A program made the position numbers and the translations under genes. A DNA stretch of 64,000 nucleotides. Source: Mesoterricola sediminis (GTDB lineage: Bacteria; Acidobacteriota; Holophagae; Holophagales; Holophagaceae). Below, in pieces: positions 8,492-17,381 of the stretch (position 1 is its first letter; each line of letters starts with the position of its first letter). The notes beneath the pieces were generated by a model that did no database searches, had not been told where the DNA came from, and was given only the letters and a program-made list of their open reading frames with translations. The DNA lies in assembly GCF_030295425.1 (NCBI RefSeq), contig NZ_AP027081.1:3889001-3953000 (forward strand). The letters run 5' to 3'.

Positions 8492-9262
8492 TCAGCAGGG
8501 CCCCCCGGCGAGGCCCCACACCCGGCCGAGCGCCGGCGCCGCCCCGGCCTCCGGCCGCGCCAGCACATCGATGCGCCAGGGCGCCTCCAGGCGCTCGCTG
8601 ATCCAGGGGAAGGGCTCCTCCGGCCGGCCCAAAGGCCGGTGGACGGCCACCCGGGCCAGCCCCGCCCCCGCGTACAGGGCCTGGTACTGGGCCTCCGGGC
8701 AGAACACATCGGGAACGGGCCGGGCGTCGGGCACGTCCTTCATGACGGTGTAGACCAGGTCCCCCGGCCGCGCCGCGCGGTTCCCGGGGAAGCCCGCGGT
8801 GGAGAAGGAGGCCCACTCCAGGCGGTAGAGGGCCTCCGAGCTGACCAGGTTGAGGAGGCGGCCCCCCGGCGCCAGGAGCCCCGCCAGCTGGCGGAACAGG
8901 GCGGGCTTGGCCTCCGGGCGGACATTGTCGAAGGTGAAGGCGCAGAGGATCCGCGCGTAGCGCCCGGGGGCGAGCAGGGACAGGTCCCCGTCCGGGACCC
9001 GGAGGTACGTGCCCTCCCCGTCCCGGAGCCGGGCCTGGGCCAGCATGGCTTCCGAGCAGTCGGCGCCCTCGGCCTGGAAGCCCAGGGCGCGCAGGAAGCG
9101 GGTGGAGCGCCCCGCCCCGCACCCGAAGTCCAGGGCCCGGCCCCGGCCGGGCCCCAGAAGGGCGGGCAGGTCCCGGAAGGCCAGGTGGTAGGTGCCCGGG
9201 AACTGCAGCTGGGCGTACGCTTCGGCGCGGACGGCGTCCGCGTAGGTGTTGGCGAAGGACAT
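8492..9262 (-). CDS. Class I SAM-dependent methyltransferase
   Basis: A 256-residue protein with the Rossmann-fold glycine motif ALDFGCGAGRSTRFL (about residues 43-57), motif II acidic residue in AEGADCSEAML and a post-II segment APGGRLLNLVSSE. The substrate is not predictable. It lies 38 nt upstream of the HD-domain gene on the same strand and 54 nt downstream of the MocR regulator gene, so the three may be transcribed together. Confidence 0.78.
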   Translation of the reverse strand: MSFANTYADAVRAEAYAQLQFPGTYHLAFRDLPALLGPGRGRALDFGCGAGRSTRFLRALGFQAEGADCSEAMLAQARLRDGEGTYLRVPDGDLSLLAPGRYARILCAFTFDNVRPEAKPALFRQLAGLLAPGGRLLNLVSSEALYRLEWASFSTAGFPGNRAARPGDLVYTVMKDVPDARPVPDVFCPEAQYQALYAGAGLARVAVHRPLGRPEEPFPWISERLEAPWRIDVLARPEAGAAPALGRVWGLAGGPC

Positions 9263-9316
9263 GGCGGCTCCCGGCGCGGCGAGGCCGCGCCCATGGACAG
9301 GTGGCGAGACGGGGGG

Positions 9317-10762
9317 TCAGGTTCCGCGGAGGGCCCGCAGGCCCACGGCCAGGCGTTCGATGCCCCGGGCGATTTCCGCCTCGTCCAGGGTGGAAATGGA
9401 AAGGCGCACCCAGCGGGGACCTTCAGCCGGGCAGGGGAAGAAGCTGCGTCCGTCCCGCACGGCCACCCCGTGGCGGGCGAGGGCGGCCTCCAGGTCCAGG
9501 GCCGGGTCGAACCCGGTCAGGCGCAGCCAGAGCAGGTAGCCCCCCGCGGGCGCCTCCCAGGCGGCCCAGGCGGGGTCCAGGTGGCGGCGGAGGGCCGCGA
9601 GGGCCGCGTCCATGCGCCGCCGGAAGCACCGGTGGAGGCGGGCCAGGTGCTGGTCGAACCGGCCCAGGCGGATGAAGTCCTCGAGGCCCTCCTGGAGCAG
9701 GGGGGGCGGCCCCAGCTCCCCGGCGGCGCGCAGGGCGGTGAGGCCGGCCACGCAGGGCTCCGGAGCCGCGATCCAGCCCAGGCGCAGGCCCGGGAAAAGG
9801 ATCTTGGAGAAGGTGCCCGCGTAGATCACCAGGCCGGACCGGTCCAGGGCCTTGAGGGGCTGGATGGCCCGGCCGAAGTACTTCATCTCCTCCGTGAAGC
9901 CGTCCTCCAGGATGGGCAGGCCCGCCGCCCCGCAGAGCGCCAGCAGGCGCTCCCGCTGGGCCGGGTCCAGGCTCCGGCCGGTCGGGTTGCGGAAACTGGG
10001 CATCACGTAGGCCAGGGCGGGCCGCTCCCGGCGCACCAGGGCCTCCAGGGCCGCGAAGTCCGGCCCCCCGGGGCCTTCCGGCACGGCCAGGGCCCGCAGC
10101 CCCAGGAGGCCCAGGAGCCGGAGGAACTGGTTGTAGGTGGGGGTCTCCACCAGGACGGCGTCGCCGGGCCGGGCGACGCCGCGCAGGACCAGCTCCAGGG
10201 CCTGCTGCGAGCCGTGGGTGACGAGGATCTCCTCCGGGGCCGCCGCCACCCCGTGCTGGGCCATGCGGGCCGCCAGCAAGGCCCGGAAGCCCGGCTGTCC
10301 CTGGGGGTCCCCGTAGGCCAGCACCTCGGGCCCCCGGCGCCGGAGCACGGAGCGGAGCGAACGTTCGAAGGCCGCCACCGGCATGAGGCGCGGGTCCATG
10401 GTGAAGTCCGCGAAGGAGATCGCTCCCTCCGGCCGGACGGGGCGCCGCGGCAGGCGCCCGAGGTCGGCCAGGCGCGCCTCCCAGGGGAAGCCCGGCGCCC
10501 CCGCCGGGGGGGCGGGTATCAGGCCGCCGCGGGGACGAACCCGGGGCTGGGCGCCGGGCCGGAGGTCCAGGCAGCCCTGGGCCCACAGGTCCTGGTAGGC
10601 CGCCGCCACCGTGCTCCGGTGCAGGCCCAGCTGTTCGGCCAGGAGCCGGGTGGAAGGCAGGGCCTCCCCCGGCTTGAGCGCGCCCCGGGCGATCAGGGCC
10701 TGGACCTGGGTGACGACCTGCTTCCCCTTGGGTCCCCCGTCCTCCTTGATGGCCAGCAGCAT
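9317..10762 (-). CDS. MocR-type GntR regulator fused to a PLP aminotransferase-like domain
   Basis: A 481-residue protein. Residues 1-75 form a GntR winged helix (LPSTRLLAEQLGLHRSTVAAAY). The rest is a fold-type I aminotransferase domain with the PLP lysine in YAGTFSKILFPGLRLGW and the usual SFRNPTGRSL. Family members sense PLP or amino-acid derivatives and control divergent or own genes. The start has GGAGG 5 nt upstream. Repeated CAGTGGG words stand in the divergent gap and could be its operator. Confidence 0.87.
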   Translation of the reverse strand: MLLAIKEDGGPKGKQVVTQVQALIARGALKPGEALPSTRLLAEQLGLHRSTVAAAYQDLWAQGCLDLRPGAQPRVRPRGGLIPAPPAGAPGFPWEARLADLGRLPRRPVRPEGAISFADFTMDPRLMPVAAFERSLRSVLRRRGPEVLAYGDPQGQPGFRALLAARMAQHGVAAAPEEILVTHGSQQALELVLRGVARPGDAVLVETPTYNQFLRLLGLLGLRALAVPEGPGGPDFAALEALVRRERPALAYVMPSFRNPTGRSLDPAQRERLLALCGAAGLPILEDGFTEEMKYFGRAIQPLKALDRSGLVIYAGTFSKILFPGLRLGWIAAPEPCVAGLTALRAAGELGPPPLLQEGLEDFIRLGRFDQHLARLHRCFRRRMDAALAALRRHLDPAWAAWEAPAGGYLLWLRLTGFDPALDLEAALARHGVAVRDGRSFFPCPAEGPRWVRLSISTLDEAEIARGIERLAVGLRALRGT

Positions 10763-10775
10763 GGCAGCCTCCGGA

Positions 10776-10844
10776 CCCCACTGTAGACCCGTCTGGCTGG
10801 TCGAATCCGGCCAGTGGGCCGCCTTTCGGAGCCTGCCAGTGGGG
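10776..10844. repeat. CAGTGGG repeats in the MocR divergent gap
   Basis: CCCCACTG (10776-10783) is followed by CAGTGGG at 10812-10818 and CAGTGGGG at 10837-10844. The latter two are direct repeats 25 bp apart; the first is inverted. MocR proteins often bind such repeated half-sites near their own promoters. Binding is inferred. Confidence 0.35.
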
Positions 10845-10953
10845 GCGGCTCCCGTCCAACCGAGGGAGCGAACGCTTGCGGGACCGGCCCCCTTCGCCCA
10901 CACTGGCTGCGCCTCCGGAGTCCGCCGTGGTCCTTGAAAGCCAGCGCGCGCCC

Positions 10954-11394
10954 ATGACCCTCCTCCAACTCGCCGCCCTCGCCGTCGGCGCCCTGCTCCT
11001 GGTCCTGGGCCGGCCCCAGGGGACCTGGCCCCCCACCCCGGGCACGGCCGGGTTCCTCCTCGGGGCCCTGGTCTTCGGGCTGGGCGCCGTCGCCCTGCTC
11101 CTGGGCGAGGCACGGCGGGTGGAGGTGGGTCCCGCGGGCGTCCGGCTGGTGGTGACCTGGCGGGGGGGCCGGGTCCGCCGGGTGGACATCCCGGTCGCCG
11201 ACATCCGGGATCTGGCCCTGAGCGGCCTGGGCGACGCCACCGATGGCACCCGGGCCTACGACCTGGTGGTCCTGTGCCGGGACGGCCGGGAGGTCCACCT
11301 CTTCGGGGGCTGCGCCTTCGAGGGCCGCCTGGACCGGGACCGCCTCGAGGGCCTCCGCCAGGAGGCCCGGCAGATCCTCGGCCTGGGCGCCTGA
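10954..11394 (+). CDS. Hypothetical two-helix membrane protein
   Basis: A 146-residue protein not recognised by name. Two hydrophobic segments (about residues 2-18 and 31-50) are followed by a beta-rich soluble part (VEVGPAGVRLVVTWRG, VDIPVADIRDL) and a final helix, a plan like small membrane proteins with a PH-like domain. I preferred the ATG at 10954, just before the first membrane helix; an upstream ATG at 10876 would add 26 residues. The start has no strong ribosome site. Confidence 0.6.
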   Translation: MTLLQLAALAVGALLLVLGRPQGTWPPTPGTAGFLLGALVFGLGAVALLLGEARRVEVGPAGVRLVVTWRGGRVRRVDIPVADIRDLALSGLGDATDGTRAYDLVVLCRDGREVHLFGGCAFEGRLDRDRLEGLRQEARQILGLGA

Positions 11395-11458
11395 CAGAAA
11401 AGAGGGGTTGCCGCCCGGCGGGCAGGCATGGCTACAATGGCCTCCCCCAGGAGGCCCC

Positions 11459-11950
11459 ATGATCGCTCCCGCCATGCAGACCGCCATCAACGCCCAGATC
11501 AACTGCGAACAGGCCTCGGCCCAGCTCTACCTCGCCATGGCCGGCCACTGCGCCTCCCTCAGCTTCAAGGGCTTCGCCCACTGGCTCAAGGTCCAGGCTG
11601 GCGAGGAAACGGCCCATGCCGACCGCCTCATCCAGTTCCTCCTCGACCGGGGGGGCCGCCTCGAACTCCAGACCGTCCCCGCCCCGCCCCAGACCTTCGG
11701 CGGCATCATCGAGGTCTTCGAGCAGGTGCTGCAGCATGAGAAGGGCATCACGGCCCGGATCAACGACCTCTTCGCCGCTGCCCGGGACGCCCGGGACTTC
11801 GCCACCGAGATCGCCCTGCAGTGGTACGTCACCGAGCAGGTCGAGGAGGAGGCCAAGGTCTCCGAGATCGTGGACCACCTCCGCGCCGTCGGCGACAAGG
11901 GCGGCGCCATCTGGTACCTCGATTCGAAGATGGGCAAGCGCCAGGCCTAG
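11459..11950 (+). CDS. Ferritin (non-heme, FtnA type)
   Basis: A 163-residue four-helix iron-storage protein. The ferroxidase ligands are visible: E and Y in CEQASAQLYLAMAGHC, E and H in EETAHADRL, E in LQHEKGI and Q in IALQWYVTEQVEEE. It should oxidise Fe(II) and store the mineral in a 24-mer. AGGAGG lies 5 nt before the ATG. A promoter-like TTGCCG (11408) and TACAAT (11433) precede it with a long 19-nt spacer. Its stop overlaps that of the convergent gene in a CTAG. Confidence 0.9.
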   Translation: MIAPAMQTAINAQINCEQASAQLYLAMAGHCASLSFKGFAHWLKVQAGEETAHADRLIQFLLDRGGRLELQTVPAPPQTFGGIIEVFEQVLQHEKGITARINDLFAAARDARDFATEIALQWYVTEQVEEEAKVSEIVDHLRAVGDKGGAIWYLDSKMGKRQA

Positions 11951-12414
11951 AAACCGTCCTCCAGGGCCTCGTCGCCCAGGTCGGGGTCCACGGCTTCCCA
12001 GCGGGCCCGGGCCTGGAAGGCCGGGTCCTCCAGGCGAGCCAGGAAGGCCACCATGCGGGCGCCCCAGGCCGACCGGGCCGCCTCCCCCGCGGGCGCATGG
12101 GGCAGCAGGTCGGCGGGGGCCTCTTCCAGGCAGAGCTGGACGAGGATGAGGGTCTGGCGGTAGCCCGCCCCCACGGGGAGCAGGTTGGCGGAGAGGGTCT
12201 CCAGGCTCTCCGCCAGGTCCCCCTCGCTCTGCGCCGCCAGGCCGTCCAGGACCTCCGACGCCTGGTGGCAGGCGCGCACGAGCTTCGCGTGGAGGCGCTC
12301 CAGGTCCTCCCGGCCCGCGCCGGTGGCCAGGGCGTGGGCCGCGTCCTCCAGGTGGGGGTGGAGTTTCTTGAAGAGGAGCTGAAGGGCCTGGGAGGCGGGA
12401 TTGAGGACGTCCAT
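11947..12414 (-). CDS. Hypothetical helical protein
   Basis: A 155-residue protein that I cannot assign. It looks all-helical, with charged amphipathic stretches, two cysteines and no signal or membrane segment. Third codon positions are G/C-rich like its neighbours, which supports coding. It converges on ferritin, sharing the 4-nt stop overlap, and diverges from acs. Confidence 0.6.
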   Translation of the reverse strand: MDVLNPASQALQLLFKKLHPHLEDAAHALATGAGREDLERLHAKLVRACHQASEVLDGLAAQSEGDLAESLETLSANLLPVGAGYRQTLILVQLCLEEAPADLLPHAPAGEAARSAWGARMVAFLARLEDPAFQARARWEAVDPDLGDEALEDGF

Positions 12415-12525
12415 GGCAGGAATTATCCCTGAAAAACCGTTCAATGACCGCGAATGGGAATTGATATACGATACGGCGCCAGTTCCCCCAACCCCACCCT
12501 GATCCGACCGCCAGGAGGCGACGCC

Positions 12526-14499
12526 ATGGCCCCAGTCCCCGAGAGCGAATCCCAGTTCTCCAGCGAGGTGTACCCCCCCTCGGAGGCCATGCGGGCCCGG
12601 GCCCACCTGCCGTCCATGGAGGCCTACCGGGCGCTCTACGACCGCAGCGTGCGGGAACCCGAGGCCTTCTGGGAGGAGCAGGCCCTCACGCAGCTCGACT
12701 GGTTCCACCCCTTCAGCAAGGTCCGGGAGTACGACTTCGAGTGGGGCCAGGTGCAGTGGTTCCTCAATGGGCGCCTCAACGCCTGCCACAACTGCGTGGA
12801 CCGCCACGCCTCGCAGCGGGGCACCCAGACCGCCCTCATCTGGGAGTCCGACACCCCCGGCGAGGGCCGGAGCGTGGACTACCGCGAGCTCCAGCGCGAG
12901 GTCTGCCGGCTGGCCAACGTGCTCCGGCACCACGGCATCCGGAAGGGGGACCGCGTCGCCATCTACATGCCCATGATCCTCGAGGCCGTCTACGCCATGC
13001 TGGCCTGCGCGCGGATCGGCGCCGTGCACAACGTGGTGTTCGCGGGGTTCTCGGCGGAGAGCCTGCGGGACCGCATCAACGACGCGCGCTGCAAGGCGGT
13101 GATCACCGCCGACGAGGGCATCCGCGGCGGGAAGATCATTCCCCTCAAGCGCACCGTGGACGAGGCCGTCATGGCCTGCCCCACCGTCAAGTTCGTCTTC
13201 GTGGCCCAGCGCACCGGCAACAAGATCCCCTTCTACCCCCAGCGGGACGTGTGGCTCCGCCCGGCCATGGACGCGGAGCGGCCCTTCTGCCCCATCGAGC
13301 ACGTGGACGCCGAGGACACCCTCTTCCTGCTCTACACCTCCGGCAGCACGGGCAAGCCCAAGGGCGTCGCCCACACGACGGCGGGCTACCTCCTGCACGC
13401 GGCCCTTTCCCACCGCTACGTCTTCGACTACCAGCCCGGCGACGTCTACGCCTGCGTGGCGGACATCGGCTGGATCACGGGCCACTCCTACGTCGTGTAC
13501 GGCCCCCTCTGCAACGGCGCCACGACGGTCCTCTTCGAGAGCGTGCCCACCTTCCCGGACGCGGGCCGCTACTGGGAGATGGTCGAGCGCCTGGGCATCA
13601 CCCAGTTCTACACGTCCCCCACCGCCATCCGCGCCGTGGCCCGCGAGGGCGACGAATTCGTCAAGCGGCACGACCGCTCCTCCCTGCGCATCCTGGGCAG
13701 CGTCGGCGAGCCCATCAATCCCGAGGCGTGGAAGTGGTACCACACCCAGGTCGGAGAGGGGCGCTGCCCCGTCGTCGACACGTGGTGGCAGACGGAGACC
13801 GGCGGCATCATGATCAGCCCCATGCCGGGCGCCACGCCCCTGAAGCCCGGTTCGGCGACCTTCCCCTTCTTCGGGGTCGAGCCCGTCGTCCTGGACGAGC
13901 AGGGCCGGGAGATCGAGGGCAACGGCGTCACGGGGCTCCTGGCCATCCGGAACCCCTGGCCCGGCATGGCCCGCACGATCCAGAACGACCACCAGCGCTT
14001 CGTCGAGACCTACCTGAGGCCCTTCATGGGCTACTACATCACCGGGGACGGCTGCCGCCGGGACGAGGACGGCTACTACTGGATCACCGGGCGCGTCGAC
14101 GATGTCATCAACGTCTCCGGCCACCGCATGGGCACCGCCGAGGTCGAGAGCGCCCTCGTCACCCACCCGGGCTGCGCCGAGGCCGCCGTCGTCGGCTTCC
14201 CCCACGACATCAAGGGCCAGGGCATCTTCGCCTACGTCATCCTCAACGCGGGATGGGAGGAGGGGCAGGAGCTCATCGGCGAGCTCAAGAACGAGGTCCG
14301 CCACCACATCGGCCCCTTCGCCACGCCCGACCTCATCCTCATCGCGCCTGGCCTCCCCAAGACGAGGAGCGGTAAGATCATGCGACGCATCCTGCGCAAG
14401 ATCGCCTCCGAGGACTACGGGGAGCTGGGGGACATCACCACCCTGGCCGACCCGACGGTCGTCGAGGCCCTCATCGAGAAGAGGAAATCGATCAGATGA
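12526..14499 (+). CDS. acs: Acetyl-CoA synthetase, AMP-forming
   Basis: A 657-residue acyl-adenylate-forming enzyme that activates acetate with ATP and CoA. The P-loop [11 protein letters not shown] is near residue 270. The acetate-pocket tryptophan lies in the TWWQTETGG motif near 419, as in true acetate enzymes. The C-terminal [11 protein letters not shown] carries the adenylation lysine that acetylation silences in Acs. AGGAGG lies 7 nt before the chosen ATG; an upstream ATG at 12454 lacks a ribosome site. Its last 4 nt overlap glpK. An AT-rich patch near 12455-12475 probably holds the promoter. Confidence 0.92.
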   Translation: MAPVPESESQFSSEVYPPSEAMRARAHLPSMEAYRALYDRSVREPEAFWEEQALTQLDWFHPFSKVREYDFEWGQVQWFLNGRLNACHNCVDRHASQRGTQTALIWESDTPGEGRSVDYRELQREVCRLANVLRHHGIRKGDRVAIYMPMILEAVYAMLACARIGAVHNVVFAGFSAESLRDRINDARCKAVITADEGIRGGKIIPLKRTVDEAVMACPTVKFVFVAQRTGNKIPFYPQRDVWLRPAMDAERPFCPIEHVDAEDTLFLLYTSGSTGKPKGVAHTTAGYLLHAALSHRYVFDYQPGDVYACVADIGWITGHSYVVYGPLCNGATTVLFESVPTFPDAGRYWEMVERLGITQFYTSPTAIRAVAREGDEFVKRHDRSSLRILGSVGEPINPEAWKWYHTQVGEGRCPVVDTWWQTETGGIMISPMPGATPLKPGSATFPFFGVEPVVLDEQGREIEGNGVTGLLAIRNPWPGMARTIQNDHQRFVETYLRPFMGYYITGDGCRRDEDGYYWITGRVDDVINVSGHRMGTAEVESALVTHPGCAEAAVVGFPHDIKGQGIFAYVILNAGWEEGQELIGELKNEVRHHIGPFATPDLILIAPGLPKTRSGKIMRRILRKIASEDYGELGDITTLADPTVVEALIEKRKSIR

Positions 14500-15977
14500 G
14501 CTTCGTCCTCGCCCTGGACCAGGGCACCACCAGCAGCCGCGCCCTCCTCTTCGACGGGGAGGGCGCTGTCCGTTCTGTCGCCCAGAAGGAGTTCGCGCAG
14601 CACTTTCCCCGGCCCGGCTGGGTGGAGCACGACGCGCGCGAGATCTGGGAGACCCAGCTCGCCACGGCCCGGGAGGCCCTGGCCGCAGCCGGCGCCCGGC
14701 CCCGGGACGTGGCCGCGGTGGGCATCACCAACCAGCGGGAGACCACGGTCCTCTGGGACCGCGCCACGGGCGAGCCCCTCGCCCCGGCCATCGTGTGGCA
14801 GGACCGGCGCACCGCGGGCCTCTGCGAGGAGCTGCGGACCCGCGGCCTGGGCCCCCTCTTCCAGGAGCGCACGGGCCTCGTCCTCGACGCCTACTTCTCC
14901 GGCACCAAGCTGAAGTGGCTGCTGGACGAGATCCCCGGCGCCCGGGCCCGGGCGGAGCGGGGCGAGCTGGCCTTCGGGACCATCGACGCGTGGCTGGCCT
15001 GGAACCTCACCGGCCGCCACGTCACGGATCCCAGCAACGCCTCGCGCACCCTCCTCTTCGACATCCACCGCAACCGGTGGGACGAGGAGCTGCTGGGCAT
15101 CCTGGACATCCCCGCCGCGGTGCTGCCCGCCGTCGCCGACTCCAGCGGCCCCCTGGGCACCATCCGGCCCGAGCTCTTCGGCGGGCCCCTGACCCTGGCC
15201 GGCATGGCCGGGGACCAGCAGGCCGCGACCTTCGGCCAGGCCTGCCTGGAACCCGGCATGGCCAAGAACACCTACGGCACGGGCTGCTTCATGCTCATGA
15301 ACACCGGGGACCGGCCGGTGCTGAGCCGGAACCGCCTCCTCAGCACCACCCTCTGGAAAGTGGGCGACCGCCTGGACTACGCCCTGGAGGGAAGCGTCTT
15401 CATGGCGGGGGCCGCCGTGCAGTGGCTGCGGGACGGCCTCGGCATCATCGCCACCTCCGCCGAGGTGGAGCCCCTGGCCCGCTCCGTCCCGGACAGCGGC
15501 GGCGTGTTCCACGTCCCCGCCTTCACCGGCCTGGGCGCGCCCTGGTGGGACCCCGCCGCGCGGGGGGCCTTCTTCGGGCTCACCCGGGGCAGCCACAAGG
15601 GGCACCTGGCCCGCGCGGTGCTGGAGAGCATCGCCTACCAGACCGCGGACCTGCTCACCGCCATGGAGGCGGATTCGGGCATCCGGCTGCGGGAGCTGCG
15701 GGTGGACGGGGGCGCCTCCCGGAACGACCTCCTCATGCAGTTCCAGGCCGATGTCCTCGGCGTCACCGTGGTGCGGCCCCGGGTCACCGAGACGACGGCC
15801 CTGGGCGCGGCCTACCTGGCCGGCCTCGCCGTGGGCTTCTGGGACACCCCCGAGCAGCTCGCCCGCAACTGGCGCCCCGAGGCCCGCTTCGAGCCGACCC
15901 TGGACGCCACCGAGCGCTCCGCCCGCCTGGACCGCTGGCACCGGGCCGTGGCGCGCGCCAAGGACTGGGCGGACTGA
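14496..15977 (+). CDS. glpK: Glycerol kinase
   Basis: A 493-residue FGGY-family kinase that phosphorylates glycerol to sn-glycerol 3-phosphate. The start [16 protein letters not shown] binds phosphate; [43 protein letters not shown] and [15 protein letters not shown] are typical of GlpK. The ATG overlaps the acs stop codon (ATGA), implying translational coupling. No glpF or glpD is nearby. Confidence 0.93.
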   Translation: MSFVLALDQGTTSSRALLFDGEGAVRSVAQKEFAQHFPRPGWVEHDAREIWETQLATAREALAAAGARPRDVAAVGITNQRETTVLWDRATGEPLAPAIVWQDRRTAGLCEELRTRGLGPLFQERTGLVLDAYFSGTKLKWLLDEIPGARARAERGELAFGTIDAWLAWNLTGRHVTDPSNASRTLLFDIHRNRWDEELLGILDIPAAVLPAVADSSGPLGTIRPELFGGPLTLAGMAGDQQAATFGQACLEPGMAKNTYGTGCFMLMNTGDRPVLSRNRLLSTTLWKVGDRLDYALEGSVFMAGAAVQWLRDGLGIIATSAEVEPLARSVPDSGGVFHVPAFTGLGAPWWDPAARGAFFGLTRGSHKGHLARAVLESIAYQTADLLTAMEADSGIRLRELRVDGGASRNDLLMQFQADVLGVTVVRPRVTETTALGAAYLAGLAVGFWDTPEQLARNWRPEARFEPTLDATERSARLDRWHRAVARAKDWAD

Positions 15978-15985
15978 CGGGCCCC

Positions 15986-16029
15986 TTGACCCCGCTGTAC
16001 GGATTGTTACAATCCATGGATGATCCGTA
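15986..16029 (+). promoter_or_regulatory. Promoter with nested palindromes before the ParD-like/MetAP pair
   Basis: TTGACC (15986-15991), a 16-bp spacer and TACAAT (16008-16013) form a near-consensus promoter. A perfect 15-bp palindrome GGATTGT-T-ACAATCC (16001-16015) covers the -10 box. ATCCATGGAT (16012-16021) is a second palindrome, and TACGGAT (15998-16004) pairs with ATCCGTA (16023-16029). This arrangement is typical of an autoregulated toxin-antitoxin operator. Confidence 0.65.
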
Positions 16030-16047
16030 TAGCCTGGAGGCCCGCCG

Positions 16048-16257
16048 ATGGGGATCGTGAACCTCGATGACGACCTGCACGACCAGGTGCGGAAGGCCAG
16101 CGCCGTCGCCTGCCGCTCCATCAATGCGCAGGCCGGGTACTGGATCCGCATCGGCATGCTGTGCGAAATGAACCCGACCCTGCCCTACCAGGAGCTCCTG
16201 GCGCGCGCCTTCCGGGCCGCGGGGGTCGAGGCGCCCGCGGCCGGCGCGCCCCTGTGA
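16048..16257 (+). CDS. ParD-like antitoxin-family protein
   Basis: A 69-residue protein matching the ParD-like family: a short beta strand (GIVNLDDDLHDQVRKAS) followed by helices (CRSINAQAGYWIRIGML), the plan of a ribbon-helix-helix DNA binder. GGAGG stands 7 nt before the ATG. Its stop overlaps the GTG start of the methionine aminopeptidase gene (GTGA), so the pair is one translational unit. It probably binds the palindromes over its own promoter. No ParE or PIN toxin is present. Confidence 0.75.
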   Translation: MGIVNLDDDLHDQVRKASAVACRSINAQAGYWIRIGMLCEMNPTLPYQELLARAFRAAGVEAPAAGAPL

Positions 16258-17021
16258 TCAAGGGGCCGGAGGCGCTCCGGAAGCTGGCCGAGTCGGGCCG
16301 GCTGCTGGCATCCGTCTTCAGGCACCTGGACACCTACGACCTAGCCGGCCTGTCGACCCTGCGCGTCAACGATATCGTTGAAGCCTTCATCGTGAACGAC
16401 CTCCACGCCCGTCCCGCCAGCAAGGGCCAGTACGGCTACGCCTACGCGCTGAACGCCTCCCGCAACGAGGTGGTCTGCCACGGGGTGCCCTCCGCGTCGG
16501 ACGTGCTCCGGAGCGGGGATATCGTGAATTTCGACATCACCCTGGAAAAGGACGGGTTCATCGCGGATTCCAGCAAGACCTACCTGATCGGCGAGGTCGC
16601 GCCCTCCGCCCGGCGGCTGGTCCGGGTCGCTTATGAATCCCTTTGGAAAGGCATCCAGGCCGTTCGCCCTGGCGCGCGCCTCGGCGACATCGGCCATGCC
16701 ATCGCCCGCCATGCCCGGGAGCACGGGTGCTCCGTGGTGGAGGACTATTGCGGGCACGGGATCGGCCAGAAGATGCACGAACCCCCCGAGGTCCTGCACT
16801 GGGGCCGGCCCGGGACCGGGCTCCCGCTGAGGGAGGGCATGGTGTTCACGATCGAGCCCATGATCAACCAGGGCCATCGTTCGGTCCGGACCCAGGCGGA
16901 TGGCTGGACCGTGGTGACCTGCGACGGCGCCTGGTCGGCCCAGTTCGAGCACACGATCGCCGTGACCCGGCAGGGGGCCCGGGTCCTGACGCTCCGCCCC
17001 GGCGAGGCCTGGGACCGCTGA
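16254..17021 (+). CDS. map: Type I methionine aminopeptidase, ParD-linked paralogue
   Basis: A 255-residue pita-bread-fold metallopeptidase that removes initiator methionine. All five metal ligands are visible: D in VNFDITLEKDGFIAD (twice), H in CGHGIGQKMHEPP, E in FTIEPMI and E in FEHTIAV. The substrate His is in VCHGVPS. The start is the GTG at 16254; the in-frame extension to 16161 is only the antitoxin gene in another frame. Linkage to a ParD-like gene instead of ribosomal genes suggests an accessory copy. Confidence 0.85.
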   Translation: MIKGPEALRKLAESGRLLASVFRHLDTYDLAGLSTLRVNDIVEAFIVNDLHARPASKGQYGYAYALNASRNEVVCHGVPSASDVLRSGDIVNFDITLEKDGFIADSSKTYLIGEVAPSARRLVRVAYESLWKGIQAVRPGARLGDIGHAIARHAREHGCSVVEDYCGHGIGQKMHEPPEVLHWGRPGTGLPLREGMVFTIEPMINQGHRSVRTQADGWTVVTCDGAWSAQFEHTIAVTRQGARVLTLRPGEAWDR

Positions 17022-17059
17022 ACCCGGCCCGCGCCCCTCCGGGAATCGGTCGGGCCCCC

Positions 17060-17087
17060 TTGCCATGAATGAATTAATTATTACATT
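17060..17087 (+). promoter_or_regulatory. Promoter-like AT-rich patch before the small membrane ORF
   Basis: TTGCCA (17060-17065), 16 bp, then TACATT (17082-17087). The -10 side lies in an imperfect palindrome (17067-17086, 16 of 20 positions symmetric, AATTAATT core). Transcription would begin only a few nt before the ATG at 17100. Confidence 0.4.
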
Positions 17088-17099
17088 GGGTGGAACACC

Positions 17100-17318
17100 A
17101 TGGCCGCCCTCCTCCACCCTCCCCTCCCCTCGTCCCGCATTCCCACCTGGGAACGCCGGCGGACTCCGGACCGCCGGCGATGGAACGGCAACCGCAAGGG
17201 CGATCCCCAGGTGCCCCGGCTGGAATGGAGCCTGGAGATCCGGCCCCAGCGCCTCGCCCTCATCGTCGGCGGGGCGGCCCTCGCCTGGGTCCTGCTGCTC
17301 TTCCTGGCCTTCCGGTAG
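17100..17318 (+). CDS. Small protein with C-terminal membrane anchor
   Basis: A 72-residue protein: an Arg/Pro-rich basic N-terminal part and a C-terminal membrane helix (about residues 50-71, LALIVGGAALAWVLLLFLAF). No family is recognised. It stands between two promoters, and the ribosome site is weak, so it could be nearly leaderless. Its coding status is moderately supported by position and the clean hydrophobic tail. Confidence 0.5.
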   Translation: MAALLHPPLPSSRIPTWERRRTPDRRRWNGNRKGDPQVPRLEWSLEIRPQRLALIVGGAALAWVLLLFLAFR

Positions 17319-17334
17319 GGGTCCCAGGGCGGGC

Positions 17335-17365
17335 TTGCCAATTAGATGTTTGAACATATAATTGG
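17335..17365 (+). promoter_or_regulatory. Strong promoter within a 28-bp palindrome before the dioxygenase
   Basis: TTGCCA (17335-17340), a 16-bp spacer and a perfect TATAAT (17357-17362). The palindrome 17338-17365 has arms CCAATT/AATTGG outside and ATGTT/AACAT inside (24 of 28 positions symmetric) and covers the -10 box, so a dimeric repressor probably sits here. Confidence 0.6.
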
Positions 17366-17381
17366 GGGTGCGAGGTGCATC

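Noticed and set aside
11404-11430. Possible terminator hairpin GCCCGGCGGGC before ferritin
   Set aside because: Short stem without a T-run and overlapping the likely ferritin promoter.
16161-16253. N-terminal extension of the methionine aminopeptidase
   Set aside because: It overlaps the ParD-like gene and is a Gly/Arg/Ala-rich shadow; the GTG at 16254 in the GTGA overlap is the logical start.
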